DNA from: Prionace glauca | Lineage: Eukaryota > Chordata > Chondrichthyes > Carcharhiniformes > Carcharhinidae | NCBI GenBank assembly: GCA_037974335.1 | Contig: CM075761.1 | Location: 10,841,790 to 10,905,789, forward strand | Reading direction: 5' to 3' | Length of the DNA stretch: 64,000 nt | Shown here: positions 33,001 to 44,200 of the stretch, in pieces | Layout: every line of letters starts with the position of its first letter | Numbering within the stretch: the stretch's first letter is position 1 | Made by a program: the position numbers and the translations under genes | The notes under the pieces: generated by a model | Database searches by the model: none | What the model was told of the DNA's origin: nothing | What the model saw: the letters and a program-made list of their open reading frames with translations, nothing else

Positions 33001-33439
33001 AGTCTTTACAGTTAATCAAGTCTTAAAGGTACAGGCAATAGATTGGAGAGAGCCATTTATACCATTATTACGTTTATAGCATTGTCTTCAATGATGAGGA
33101 CTATATTTAATAGAAGTATTACATAGAACATTACAGCGCAGAACAGGCAATATTGCGAAGAATATCAAAGGATTGGAGAGACACAAAGCAGAATTACCAG
33201 GATGGTACCGGGAATACGCGAATTCAGATAAAGTGGACAGAAGGGCCTGTTCTCCTCAACGCAGTCAAGGTTAAGGAATTTATTTAGCATTTGATTAGTT
33301 TAAAAAAATGACAACCTTTTCTACTGACAGTCGGGTCAGTAACCAGGGGTACAGAGACTGAAGACGATTGCTACAAACAGAGAAAGGGAGAGATCGAGTC
33401 ATAGAGATATACAGCACGAAACAGGCCCGTCTCATCTAC

Positions 33440-33840
33440 CTCGGATGAGGGTGGGGGGGGGGGGTGGTGGATCTTATTGAAACTTACGGGATACTGCGAG
33501 GCCTGGATAGAGTGGATGTGGAGAGGATGTTTCCGCTCACAGAAAAAAAAGTAGCAGAAAGCACAAACTCAGGATAAAAATCGATCTTCTAAAACAAAGA
33601 TGAGGAGGAATCAGCCAGAGAGTGATGCATCTGTGGAACTCTTTGCCGCAGAACGCTGCAGAAACCAGGCCATTGATTACGACAAATGTAGATAGTTTCC
33701 TGTTTAATAAGGGGATCAGGTTTATGGGGAAAAGGCAGGAGAATGGGAATGAGAAACATATCAGCCGTAATTGAACAGCGGTGCAGGATCAGGGGTTGAG
33801 TGACCGAATTCTGCTCTTCTGTCTTACGGTCTTACAGTCT
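33440..33840 (+). mobile_element. Old CR1-type 3' region
   Basis: Forward: cttattgaaacttacgggat, gatgcatctgtggaactctt, and a gtcttacggtcttac tail. The preceding 33001-33439 holds a short CR1-a scrap at about 33121-33150 and otherwise unassigned sequence. Confidence 0.6.
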
Positions 33841-34096
33841 AATACAATCTGATACACTGTGAATTTGGGACAACACTGACAGTGCTGCCAATTTGTTGAT
33901 CTCCACCAGCAAATATTGTATCATCAATTCCATTCTCTGTGTTCATTCTCCACTATCCATCCCACCAACAACGTTTCATTCCCCACACTCACTCCCTGTT
34001 TTGGTGAGTCTGCATTTTTACCTTGGTCGGAGAACCCAGGAAAAGAATGATTTGACCGATGGCAGTTTCTAAGTATTTTTTTCTCTCTCTATGGAA

Positions 34097-34198
34097 TGGT
34101 ACAGACAGTTGGTTCCTGTTGGAATCACTATCCTGGTCACATTGATTCTACTGTCGGTCCTTATTTCCATTTGGATTTGTAGAAACGGCAGATCAGGT
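34097..34198 (+). pseudogene. Gene C transmembrane exon, acceptor lost
   Basis: Close counterpart of the gene A transmembrane exon. In the homologous frame it reads WYRQLVPVGITILVTLILLS, then VLISIWICRNGRSG, with an intact gtgagg donor. At the position where gene A has ctctatag|AATGG, this copy has ctctatggAATGG, so the AG acceptor is destroyed. The nearby downstream AGs would enter a wrong frame. With no V or C1 exon visible upstream, this is a partial, probably non-functional duplicate. RNA evidence could still show use of a different acceptor. Confidence 0.75.
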
Positions 34199-34298
34199 GA
34201 GGATTCATGATTATCTGAGTCACTTTAACACCTCTTCTCAATATGATTTCCTCTTTGCAGTTATTTAATTCACTAACTATATGTTCTTCTATTTTAGA

Positions 34299-34329
34299 AG
34301 ACAGAGATATAGGATCCCAAAATGTCACG
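34299..34329 (+). pseudogene. Gene C cytoplasmic-tail exon
   Basis: A ttctattttag acceptor, 31 bases encoding (E)DRDIGSQNV plus two bases, and a gtgagt donor: the exact equivalent of 2165-2195 in gene A. Confidence 0.7.
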
Positions 34330-34475
34330 TGAGTAATTTATCTATCTTATATTTTGTCAGACTTATTTCAATCCGAAAACTGATTCCAGAACATAGAACA
34401 TAGAACATTAAAGCACAAACAGGCCCTTCGGCCCTCGAGTTGCGCCGATCGCATCAACCCCACCAATCTATAGAC

Positions 34476-36261
34476 CTATCTATAACCCCCAATCCCATTA
34501 AACCCCATATACTCATCCAGAAGTCTTTTAAAAGACCACAGCGAGTTCGCCTCCACCACCGATAACGGCAGCCGATTCCATTCACTCACCACCCTCTGAG
34601 TGAAAAACTTACCCCTAACATCACCTCTGTACTTCCCTCCCCGCACCTTAAATCTGTGTCCTCTCGTAGCGACCATTTCAACCCGGGGAAATAGCCTCTG
34701 AGAGCCCACCCTATCTATTCCTCTCAACATTTTATAAACTTCTATCAGGTCGCCTCTCAACCTTCGCCTCTCCAGGGAAAAGAGTCCCAGCTCCCTCAAC
34801 CTATCTTCATAAGGCATGCCTCCCAGTCCAGGCAACATCCTTGTAAATCTCCTCTGCACCCTTTCAATAGCTTCTACGTCTTTCCTATAGTGAGGCGACC
34901 AGAACTGCGCACAGTACTCCAAATGAGGCCTGACGAGGGTCCTGTAAAGTTGCAGCATTACCTCCCGACTCCTAAACTCAAGCCCTCGATTAATGAAGGC
35001 CAGTACACCATACACCTTCTTGACCACCTCCTCCACCTGCGAGGCCGATTTAAGAGTCCTGTGAACCCGGACCCCGAGATCCTTCTGCTCTTCAACGCTA
35101 CTAAGACCCCTGCCCTTAATAGTGTACTCGTTCATCCCGTTGGTTCTGCCGAAATGGACTACTACACATTTATCCGCGTTGAAGTCCATCTGCCACTTCT
35201 CCGCCCATTCCTGCATCCTATCTATGTCCTGCTGCAACTTTTGACATCCTTCCAGACCATCCACAACACCGCCGACCTTCGTGTCATCAGCGAACTTGCT
35301 AACCCATCCCTCCGCTTCCTCATCCAGGTCATTTATGAAAATGACAAACAACAAGGGTCCCAGAACAGATCCCTGGGGCACCCCACTGGTGACTGACCTC
35401 CATTCCGAAAAAGACCCATCCACAACCACTCTCTGCCTTCTGCAGGCAAGCCAGTTCTGGATCCACAAGGCCAAAGGCCCTTGGATCCCATGCCCTCTCA
35501 CCTTCTCAAGAAGTCTTGCATGGGGGACTTTATCAAAAGCCTTGCTGAAGTCCATGTACACTACGTCCACGGCACTTTCTTCGTCAATATGTTCAGTCAC
35601 ATTATCGAAGAACTCAACTAGGCTCGTAAGGCACGACCTGCCCTTGACAAATCCATGCTGACTATTCCTGATCATGTCAAACCTCTCCAAATGCTCGTAA
35701 ATCTTGTCCCTCAGATGCCTCTCCATCAGCTTACCAACCACTGAGGTCAGACTCACCGGGCGGTAATTTCCCGGGCTATCTCTGTTCCCTTTCTTGAAAA
35801 TAGGGACTACATCCGCAATTCTCCAATCTTCCGGAACCTCTCCCGTCTCCATTGACGACGCAAAGATCATCGCCAAGGGCTCTGCAATCACTTCCCTGGC
35901 GTCCCACAGTATCCTGGGGTACATCCCATCTGGTCCCGGCGACTTATCTACCTTGGTAGAATTCAAAAGTTCTAACACATCCTCCTCCTTAATGTCCACG
36001 TACTCAATCTTTTCCACCTGCTGCAAGTCCATAGCAAGATCTCCCAAATCAGCTTCCACTGTGAATACTGATGCAAAGTACTCATTAAGCACCTCCGCCA
36101 TTTCTTCTGGTTCTACACAGACCTTTCCCCCTTCATCTTTTATAGGTCCTATCCTTTCCCTTCTCACCCTTTTACCTTTCACATACTTATAGAAGGCCTT
36201 GGGATTTTCCTTAATCTTACCCGCCAAGGTCTTCTCATGACCCCTTCTGGCTCTCCTAATT
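34476..36261 (-). CDS. CR1-b ORF2 reverse transcriptase (inserted copy)
   Basis: About 595 uninterrupted codons from EIRRARRGHEKTLAGK to the end FNGIGGYR. It includes KSPGPDGMYPRIL, DVVYMDFSKAFDKVPH, SGVPQGSVLGPLLF and FADD. It is very similar to the intact copy at 26.9-29.7 kb, with only scattered substitutions, pointing to recent insertion. Its 5' continuation lies beyond the nested element, at 37277 and upward. Confidence 0.9.
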
Positions 36262-36267
36262 TCCCTT

Positions 36268-37276
36268 AGAACATAGAACATAGAACATTACAGCACAAAC
36301 AGGCCCTTCGGCCCTCGAGTTGCGCCGATCGCATCAACCCCACCAATCTATAGACCTATCTATAACCCCCAATCCCTTTAAACCCCATATACTCATCCAG
36401 AAGTCTTTTAAAAGACCCCAGCGAGTTCGCCTCCACCACCGACGACGGCAGCCGATTCCAATCACTCACTACCCTCAGTGAAAAACTTACCCCTAACATC
36501 ACCTCTGTACTTCCCTCCCCGCACCTTAAATCTGTGTCCTCTCGTAGCGACCATTTCAACCCGGGGAAATAGCCTCTGAGAGTCTACCCTATCTATTCCT
36601 CTCAACATTTTATAAACTTCTATCAGGTCGCCTCTCAACCTTCGCCTCTCCAGGGAAAAGAGTCCCAGCTCCCTCAACCTATCTTCATAAGGCATGCCTC
36701 CCAGTCCAGGCAACATCCTTGTAAATCTCCTCTGCACCCTTTCAATAGCTTCTACGTCTTTCCTATAGTGAGGCGACCAGAACTGCGCACAGTACTCCAA
36801 ATGAGGCCTGACGAGGGTCCTGTAAAGTTGCAGCATTACCTCCCGACTCCTAAACTCAATCCCTCGATTAATGAAGGCCAGTACACCATACGCCTTCTTG
36901 ACCACCTCCTCCACCTGCGAGGCCGATTTAAGAGTTCTGTGAACCCGGACCCCGAGATCCTTCTGCTCTTCAACGCTACTAAGACCCCTGCCCTTAATAG
37001 TGTACTCGTTCATCCCGTTGTTTCTGCCGAAATGGACTACTACACATTTATCCGCGTTGAAGTCCATCTGCCACTTCTCCGCCCATTCCTGCATCCTATC
37101 TATGTCCTGCTGCAACTTGTGACATCCTTCCAGACCATCCACAACACCGCCGACCTTCGTGTCATCAGCGAACTTGCTAACCCATCCCTCCACTTCCTCA
37201 TCCAGGTCATTTATGAAAATGACAAACAACAAGGGTCCCAGAACAGATCCCTGGGGCACCCCACTGGTGACTGACC
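36268..37276 (-). mobile_element. Nested 5'-truncated CR1-b
   Basis: Same family and strand as its host. It starts within the reverse transcriptase (RSVTSGVPQGSVLGPL) and runs to the 3' tail. It is flanked by tccctt (36262-36267 and 37277-37282), a 6-base target duplication, at the KR/EI junction of the host's ORF2. A frameshift (about 36475) lies near its 3' coding end. Confidence 0.88.
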
Positions 37277-37735
37277 TCCCTTTTAACCTCCTTTCTACAG
37301 TCCTTATATTCTTCAAGATCCTTAACCTCTCCTAGTTCCCTGAACCTTTTGTACATTTCCTTTTCCTCCTGACTAGGTTCAACACAGCCTTCGTGCACCA
37401 CGGTTCCCGCGACCTACCAAAACCCCCTTACCTTATCGGAACATTGTCATGCAGAGAACCAGACAAACATTCCTTTAATATCTTCCACCTTCCTTCAGTA
37501 CTTTTCCCTAAGAATGCCTCCTTCCAGTTTATTTGTCCAAGTAACTTCCTGACTTCTTCATATCTCCCCTTACTCCAGACAAACACCTTCCTAGCCTGTC
37601 TGATCCTATCTCGTTCCAATGCAATTGTGAAGGAGATAGAATTATGGTCACCATTCCCAAGATGCTCTCCTACCGAGAGATCCATCACCTGCCCTGGTTC
37701 ATTCGCCAGTACCAGGTCAAGTACTGCCTCTCTCT
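37277..37735 (-). pseudogene. CR1-b ORF2 endonuclease/linker remnant
   Basis: The reverse strand encodes MDLSVGEHLGNGDHNSISF, then FVWSKGRYEEVRKLLGQINW, then the linker up to KDCRKEVKR at the nested insertion. It is fused at its 5' side to the element leader by deletion. Confidence 0.85.
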
Positions 37736-37751
37736 GCGCTAATTTATAGGG

Positions 37752-38270
37752 TTAGGGGCCCGAAAAAAAACTACAAGTACCGGCAAGCGCCCTAGTGACG
37801 ACTTCCGGTTTCTAACTTAATTTAAAAAAAAACCGCCGAAACTCGCGACTTTAAAACTAAAATAAAAAGTTACCCAGTATAAACTTTTTTGCTACCTTTT
37901 TGCTGCCTCCTCACTCGCCCAAAAATCGCTGCCTCTCAACTCTGCTCCACAGGAACAATGAGGCCGAGTCACGGAGGTAGGAGCTTTTTAAACGGGAGAA
38001 AAAAACTACAAGTACCGGCAAGCGCCCTAGTGACGACTTCCGGTTTCCAACATAATTTAAAAAAAACGCCGAAACTCGCGACTTTAAAACTAAAATAAAA
38101 AGTTACCCAGTATAAACTTTTTGCTACCTTTTTGCTGCCTCATCACTCGCCCAAAAATCGCTGCCTCTCAACTCTGCTCCACAGGAACAATGAGGCAGAG
38201 TCACGGAGGTAGGAGCTTTTTAAATCCGAGAAAAAAACTACAAGTACCGGCAAGCGCCCTAGTGACGACT
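37752..38270 (-). repeat. CR1-b 5' monomers, reverse (about 2.2 units)
   Basis: Two full monomers and a partial one (aagtaccggcaagcgcccta phase) on the reverse strand, followed at 37752 by the leader with its TATA-like ctataaatta. This confirms that monomers are a general property of the family. Confidence 0.93.
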
Positions 38271-38272
38271 AG

Positions 38273-38826
38273 AATGCGTGCCTCTATTCTCTATGATGTA
38301 TATAAGGTCACTGGGCAATCCTACTTCCAACAATGTGCAACATCTCAGATATGATAGACAAGATATAACATTTGTTTGATATTCTTTTCCCGCATTGAAT
38401 TTTAGCTTGAGCGAGAGAAGGCAACGAGAGGGACAAAAGGAGCGACAAATGGGTACGTTTTTTTTGAAATGTTGATAGCGAGTAAATGGCAGAAGTAAAA
38501 CAATATCGAAGTTGAAATTGATTGATAGAGGTGTTTCTATGGTGAATGCACCGGTTGATTGGTACTGACAGTTAACTGCTGAGACGTGTTTGAAAGAAAA
38601 TTTGAAGAAATGCAGTACTTGAGCTTTGCCAAAAAAAAATTCGAGGCTTTTGGCCTTGTATTCATCGGCACACAACCACCCCCCCCCCCCCCCCCACAAG
38701 ACGAATATATGTAATGGGAACAAATATGAATTTTTTTCCCCATGAGAAGACTATTTCCCTGATTGGCAAAAGGTCTCTGATTGTTTGCAGATTTTTTTTA
38801 TGGAGAATGTCACAGTTAACTGATAA
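38273..38826 (+). other. Gene C downstream block, collinear with gene A
   Basis: It aligns with the reverse complement of 1545-2064 and continues directly from 34390 if the LINE is removed. A poly-C tract (38680-38697) is specific to this copy. Confidence 0.7.
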
Positions 38827-39118
38827 TAGAACATAGAACATTACAACGCAGAACAGGCCTTTCGGCCCACATGTTGCGCCGACCAGTTAAAAAACAATGA
38901 CCCTCTAACCTAAACCAAACCCTTACCATCCATAAACCTATCCACGGATCTCTTAAACGCCCCCAAACTAGGCGCATTTACAACTGCAGCAAGCAGGGCA
39001 TTCCATTCCCTCACCACCCTCTGGGTAAAGATAATTGCCAGTTCTCTGCCTACATGCGCAACATCGTGGGCCCAAGGGCCTGTTCTGCGCTGTAATGTTC
39101 TATGTTCTATGTTCTATT
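38827..39118. mobile_element. Two CR1-a tails, tail-outward inverted
   Basis: A reverse CR1-a 3' end (38827-39030) is followed by a forward CR1-a tail (39058-39116, gtgggcccaagggcctgttc), separated by about 30 bases. Confidence 0.75.
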
Positions 39119-39119
39119 T

Positions 39120-39800
39120 GTTAACATAGAAACTAGAAGGAAGAGGATGCCATTTGGCCCTTCCAAACTGCTCTGCTATTCATTATGACCACGGCTGATA
39201 ATCAAATTCAACATCCTGATCCTCCTTTCTCCCCACCCCTCCCCCGTACCATTCGATCCCTTTAGTCCCAAGACCTATATCGAGTTTCTTCCTGAGATCA
39301 CATAACGTTTTGACCTCACTACATTCTGTGGTAGTGAGTTCCACACATTCACCATCTTCTGGGTGAGGACATTTCTCCTCACCTCAGTTCTAAAAGGTTT
39401 CACCTGTAATCTCAAACGATCATCTCTTGTCCTGGACTCCTTCACCATGGGGAACATTGCTTCTCAATCTACCCTATCCAATCCTGCTAGTATTTTATAA
39501 GTTTCGTTGAGGTCACTTCTCACTCTTCTAAAATCCAGTGAAAACAATCGTAACCGACGTAGTCTGTCTGAATGTAACAGACCGGCCATCCAGGAATCAG
39601 TTGGTAAACCCTCATTGTTCTCCCTCCATAGCAAGGATATCGGTCCTCAGATAAAGATACCAGAAGTGCACAACTCGCTTCTCACCAACGTCCTGTACAA
39701 GTGCAGTAAAGTACCCCATTTCTGTAATCAAATCCTGTCGCTATCAATGACAACATGCCATTTACCTTATTAACTTCCTGCTGAAATGTTTAGAAAGATG
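39120..39800 (-). mobile_element. CR1-type LINE 3' region
   Basis: Reverse strand: landmarks accacggctgataatcaaat, tctcctcacctcagttctaa, and decayed coding sequence NVWNSLPQNVV. Confidence 0.7.
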
Positions 39801-39934
39801 TCGTTTGACTGATTGGTTTCCAATGGGGGTACCATAAACGTAGACATGGGTCAAGCGTGGAGGAGGAAAAGCACCAACTGCTCACATGTCAGTGTATCAA
39901 AGGATGGCTTTGTTTTTTTTTTCCAACACAATTA

Positions 39935-40880
39935 CATAAAAAACACAGAACAGTCTGGTACCATTCGGCCCATCAGCTGTTGTTAATGTTCCAGAGGTAC
40001 CCCCATTCCTTCTTTCTATCACCCCATCAACATATCCTCTACTCCTTTCTCCCCTTTGTGTCTATCCGGCTGCCCAGTTAAAATACATCTTCGCCATTCA
40101 TCTCAACATGAGGAGGAAAATGGAGCAACTAACGCCATAATCAGAACGATTTTAATTGTGTGATTTTTTTTTCAATCGGCACATTTTAAATTGATTTGAT
40201 TTGATTTATTATTGTCACATGTATTAATATGCAAGAAAAAATGGGCCCACCTTGCATTAAATTGAACTTTCTCTACAACCTGGCTACGATTGGGACAATA
40301 CATTGTGCACTCCCTCCTTTCCTTCTCGATGAACGATATGCTTGTCTGTGTAGCGCGCAAGAAATAATAATTTTCACAGTATCACAGTACATGCGACAAT
40401 AATAAATTAAATCTATGTACTCTGTGCATGGTATGCTTTGTCTGTAGAGCGCGCAAGAAACAATAGTCACTGTAACACAATACATGTGACAATAATGAAG
40501 TAAATCTATGTACTCTATGAACGGTATGCTTTGTCTGTATAGCGCGCAAGAAACGATATTTTTCACTGTATCCCAGTACAAGTGACAAAAATAAATCAAA
40601 TCACATCAAATCAAAAACACTCCCTATGCACCCGAGTTCCATATTCTCCCCATTCTTCCGAGATACATTTTTGTCCTGAATTCCTGCTTGGCGGCAAACT
40701 CATCCTGCAAGATTTTGGAATCCTCCTTCTGCCTTATTGAACCGTTTCATAATTGCAAATGTTTCGGTGGATCCGCCCTCAATTTTTTTTTTCAGAGAAA
40801 AAGAGCTCCAACCTCTTCAAGACTCACTGACAGTTGCTCGCTCTCATTCCTGGTATCATTCATTGTGAAATGTTAACTGC
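39935..40880 (-). mobile_element. CR1-type LINE, interrupted by L2-like pieces
   Basis: A reverse decayed CR1 (39935-40090 and 40616-40880, the latter with agaaaaagagctccaacctc) is separated by L2-like sequence at 40187-40615. Confidence 0.55.
40187..40615 (+). repeat. L2-like 3' UTR tandem units
   Basis: Forward tandem copies of the gtatgctttgtctgt ... gcgcaagaaacaat ... tgacaataat unit ending in aaatcaaatcacatcaaatc. A short reverse piece lies at 40187-40230. Confidence 0.7.
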
Positions 40881-41198
40881 ACCTTGTCCACTACCTAGGA
40901 ATCTTTACCAGATTGGAAAGAACCGTGCTCTGCGCTCCATGTCTGGTGTAGCTGACGTGACTAAGACATTTGAGGCATTTTGGGGAACGTGCCGATTGCT
41001 CGCCAGTACCTGGAAATGTAGTAAACAAGAAAACCGCAGAGAGCTCTCTACCTCGGTTCTATTTCCAAACCCCTGACGTGTTTTTATTCATGTACACAGA
41101 GTTCATATTTCACACCTCCCCGACACAAAGAGAACAAGAGCGATTTCTCAGCGAAATTTGGATCTTTGGCTAAGAGTTCACGGTTTTGCTCAAGGACA

Positions 41199-41241
41199 AT
41201 GAGTTTCCTGGGTATCTGTGCATTGGTCCATGTCTTCCAGG
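41199..41241 (+). CDS. Gene B leader exon
   Basis: ATG AGT TTC CTG begins a 14-codon hydrophobic leader (MSFLGICALVHVFQ) ending G|gtgaga, phase 1. It is the only ATG-led hydrophobic leader I found between the upstream repeats and the V exon. Confidence 0.7.
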
Positions 41242-44200
41242 GTGAGATATCTTCGTTATATTCAGATAGAGTGGAGAAAGATTTGGATAGAGTGAAGAGG
41301 CAGAAACTGTTTCCAATGGCAGAAGTTTCTGGAGCCAATGGAAAACGGATTGAAGAATCCGGTAATAGTAACAGAGAGGGAGAGTAGGGGACTATTTTTT
41401 TTGAACCCATCTGAGTTGCTGTGAGCTGGAAGGCTCTGCCTGAAAGGGCGGAGGGAGCCAACAGGAACTTTCAAAATGGCGGAATTGAATACATATTTAA
41501 AGGGGGGAAATTCAGTAATATTAACGAAATCTTTCAGGGATTCAACTAAACCCGAAGGGCCGAACGGAATCTCGCCCCCCCTTCCCTCCCATCCCCACAC
41601 CCCCTTGCTCCAGCTGTGCTATAATGTACGCTTAGCGTGCAAGTTTAACTTAACAATGACTCAAATGTTGCTGAGAAAATGCAACCTCGATTATTAACAA
41701 TGATTAGAATGGAATTAATCTGATTCCCTATTTTTCCTGACATATGTGGTGTGAATGGGCTACCTTAACAATATTGTCCACTTTGGACAGAAAGCTTTTC
41801 AAGTAGAACTTCAGAGTCAGTTATACATTTTGAACTAACTATAGCGCCAAAAGTCAACGGAGGAGAAGAAGAAACGAAACAAAAATACAAAGTGCTGGAA
41901 CTTTCTGGAAGGTTAGCACAGCCGCATCACAGCGCCAGGAATTCGCCTTGAATTTCCGGCTTGGGTCACTGTCTGCAGAGTTTGCACGTTCTCCGCGTGT
42001 CTGCGTGGGTTTCCTCGTGGTTCTCCTCTTTCTTCCCAAAGTCCAAAGATGCGCGCGTTAGTTTGAACGGTCACGCTAAATTGTCCCTGTGTAACAGGGG
42101 ATTAGCAGTGCAACTACGTGGGTTTGCGGGAATAGGGATATGAGGGACTGTGATCGGTGCAGAACTCGATGGACTGAACGGCCTCCTTCTGCACTGGAGG
42201 CATTGAATGATTCTGGGATTCTGAGAGCATCGGCGGAGAGGCAATGGATATCTGACCGAGAGTCACCCAGACTCGAAACATGGTTCTATTGTCTCTCCAC
42301 TGATGCTTTCAGACCGAGAATCGTCGAGTCAGTTTGTTCAGTGCTCAAGGAGGCCACTTAGCCCATCGAGTCGGCACTGATCACAATTCCCATAACCCCA
42401 CTGAGATCTTCCAGCATTTTCTGTTTTTTTTTGTTCAGTTTCAGGCATGCGCAGTCATTCGCGTTTCTATAAGGAGAGACACGGGATGGAAGCAATAGTT
42501 GAAAAATGTAATTTTATTGAAGGTCTTTGGATGATGAACATCACCCAGTTCCCATGCACCCCCTCCCCAGTGTTTAAACCAGATGTACTGGTGAATGGAC
42601 TGGTATTATATCTTTCGAAAGGAAAATAGGAAAACTAACACCATAATCAGAGCGATTTTAACGGAGCCATTGTTTTTCTGAATCGGGCATTTTTGTGATT
42701 GATTTGACTTGGTTTATTATTGTCACCTGTATTACTAGAGACTGAAATGTGTAGTTTGTCGCGGTCTACACAGAGAAAGCATACTGTATATAGAGACGGA
42801 AAGGCGAGAGTACAGAATGTCCCATTACCATCATAATTCGAATGTCGAGAAATATCAACTGTGTGTGAGGTGGGTCCATTCAAAAGTCTGACAGCAGCAG
42901 GGAAGAAACTGTTCTTGAGTCGGTCGGTACGGGACCTCAGACTTTGGTATTTTTTCTCCCAATGGAAGAAGACGGAATAGGGAATGCCCAAAGTGCGTAG
43001 GGTCCTTGATTATTGCTGGCTGCTTTTCTCCGAGGCAGCGGGAAGTGTCACTGGATGGAAGGCTGGTTTGAGATTTGCTTCCAACTGGCTTTCAGTCGGC
43101 TGTCTTCATGGGATGGTCCATAAACTGAGGTGACTGTTGTTCTCTCTCTTTCCCAGTTATGGTGTCTCAGCTAACCGTGTCCCAGTCTCCGCCGGTTCAG
43201 ACGCTCCCTGAGGGGAATCCTGCTCAGCTCGGCTGCCGCATCCAGGAGGAAGCTGCTGGCTCTGTTTTCTGGTACAGACAGAGGGGGAGAAACGACCTGG
43301 ATGCCATTTACACAGCGTTCCAGAACAGCCCTCCTAAGGGGAGATTTTCGAGTGAGATTTCTGGAGATGGGCGTATTTTTTCACTAATCATTGCGAATTC
43401 CGGGATAAATGATTCTGGGATGTATTACTGTGCAATCTCCAATTTCCCGAAAATGGTCCAAATATTTGGCAATGGCTCCAAATTAGTGATTACAGGTAAA
43501 TCCCATTATTATTCTATTGCAGTGGGTATCTCAAAGCAATTAAAGTTTCCTCTTCCACCAATTAATGAGTGTTCTGTTTCATTTCAGCGGGTTCCCTCAC
43601 CGTATTCCTCCTCACCCCGCCGCTGGATGAGATTCCCGCCATGGGAAGGGTCCCTTTGTTGTGTTTGGTCAGAGGCGCGTCTCCCGAATCCTTTCCCGTC
43701 CGCTGGAATGTTACGGGGCGGGATACCGAGGGGCTGACCGATTCGGAGGCACTGGAGCCGGACGGGACCTACACCGTCAGGAGTTACATCAGCCTCCCGG
43801 CGGAAACTTGGAGAAGCGGCGCTCGCTGCACTTGCGCCGTTCAGGTCAACTCCAGTGAACTCGTTATCAGTGACAGTGTCTCATCACAGAGAGGTAACTA
43901 TTCACAATGACCATTTTTTTCAATTCATTTAATATTAACGGGACAATTTACCAAGAGCAGTCCAAGTCTATAAATTACAAATGTCTCTGCGGGCATCTCC
44001 ATGGAGGTCTAAATCACCACTGTCCCATCATAGTCCTCCCAGTTTCGTTTTCTACATAAGAGCATAAGAAATAGGAGCAGGAGTAGGCCATCTAACCCCT
44101 CGAGCCTGCCACGCCATTCAATAAGATCATGGCTGATCTGAAGTGGCTCAGTTCCACTTTCCGGCTTTCTCCCCATAACCCTTAATCCCCTTGCCTACCA

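Larger units (their letters stand above)
34392..38270 (-). mobile_element. CR1-b LINE inserted in gene C, with a nested CR1-b
   Basis: Reverse element running from 5' monomers (38270-37752) through a piece of ORF2 endonuclease (37735-37278), then after a nested insertion the rest of ORF2 (36281-34476) and the 3' tail. ORF1 and most of the endonuclease are deleted at about 37735, where the leader (gcgcagag) joins ORF2 (gaggcagtacttg) with short microhomology. Flanking agaa (34388-34391 and 38271-38274) is a possible target duplication. Gene A shows the empty site. Confidence 0.88.

Noticed and set aside
38259-38743. Reverse open frames around the poly-C tract
   Set aside because: The region is the non-coding flank shared with gene A. 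The frames are not conserved there and depend on the homopolymer.
43480-43530. Recombination signal sequence after the gene B V exon
   Set aside because: The bases after the FGNG strand are a gtaaat splice donor. No cacagtg heptamer with spaced nonamer is seen, so rearrangement is not supported.
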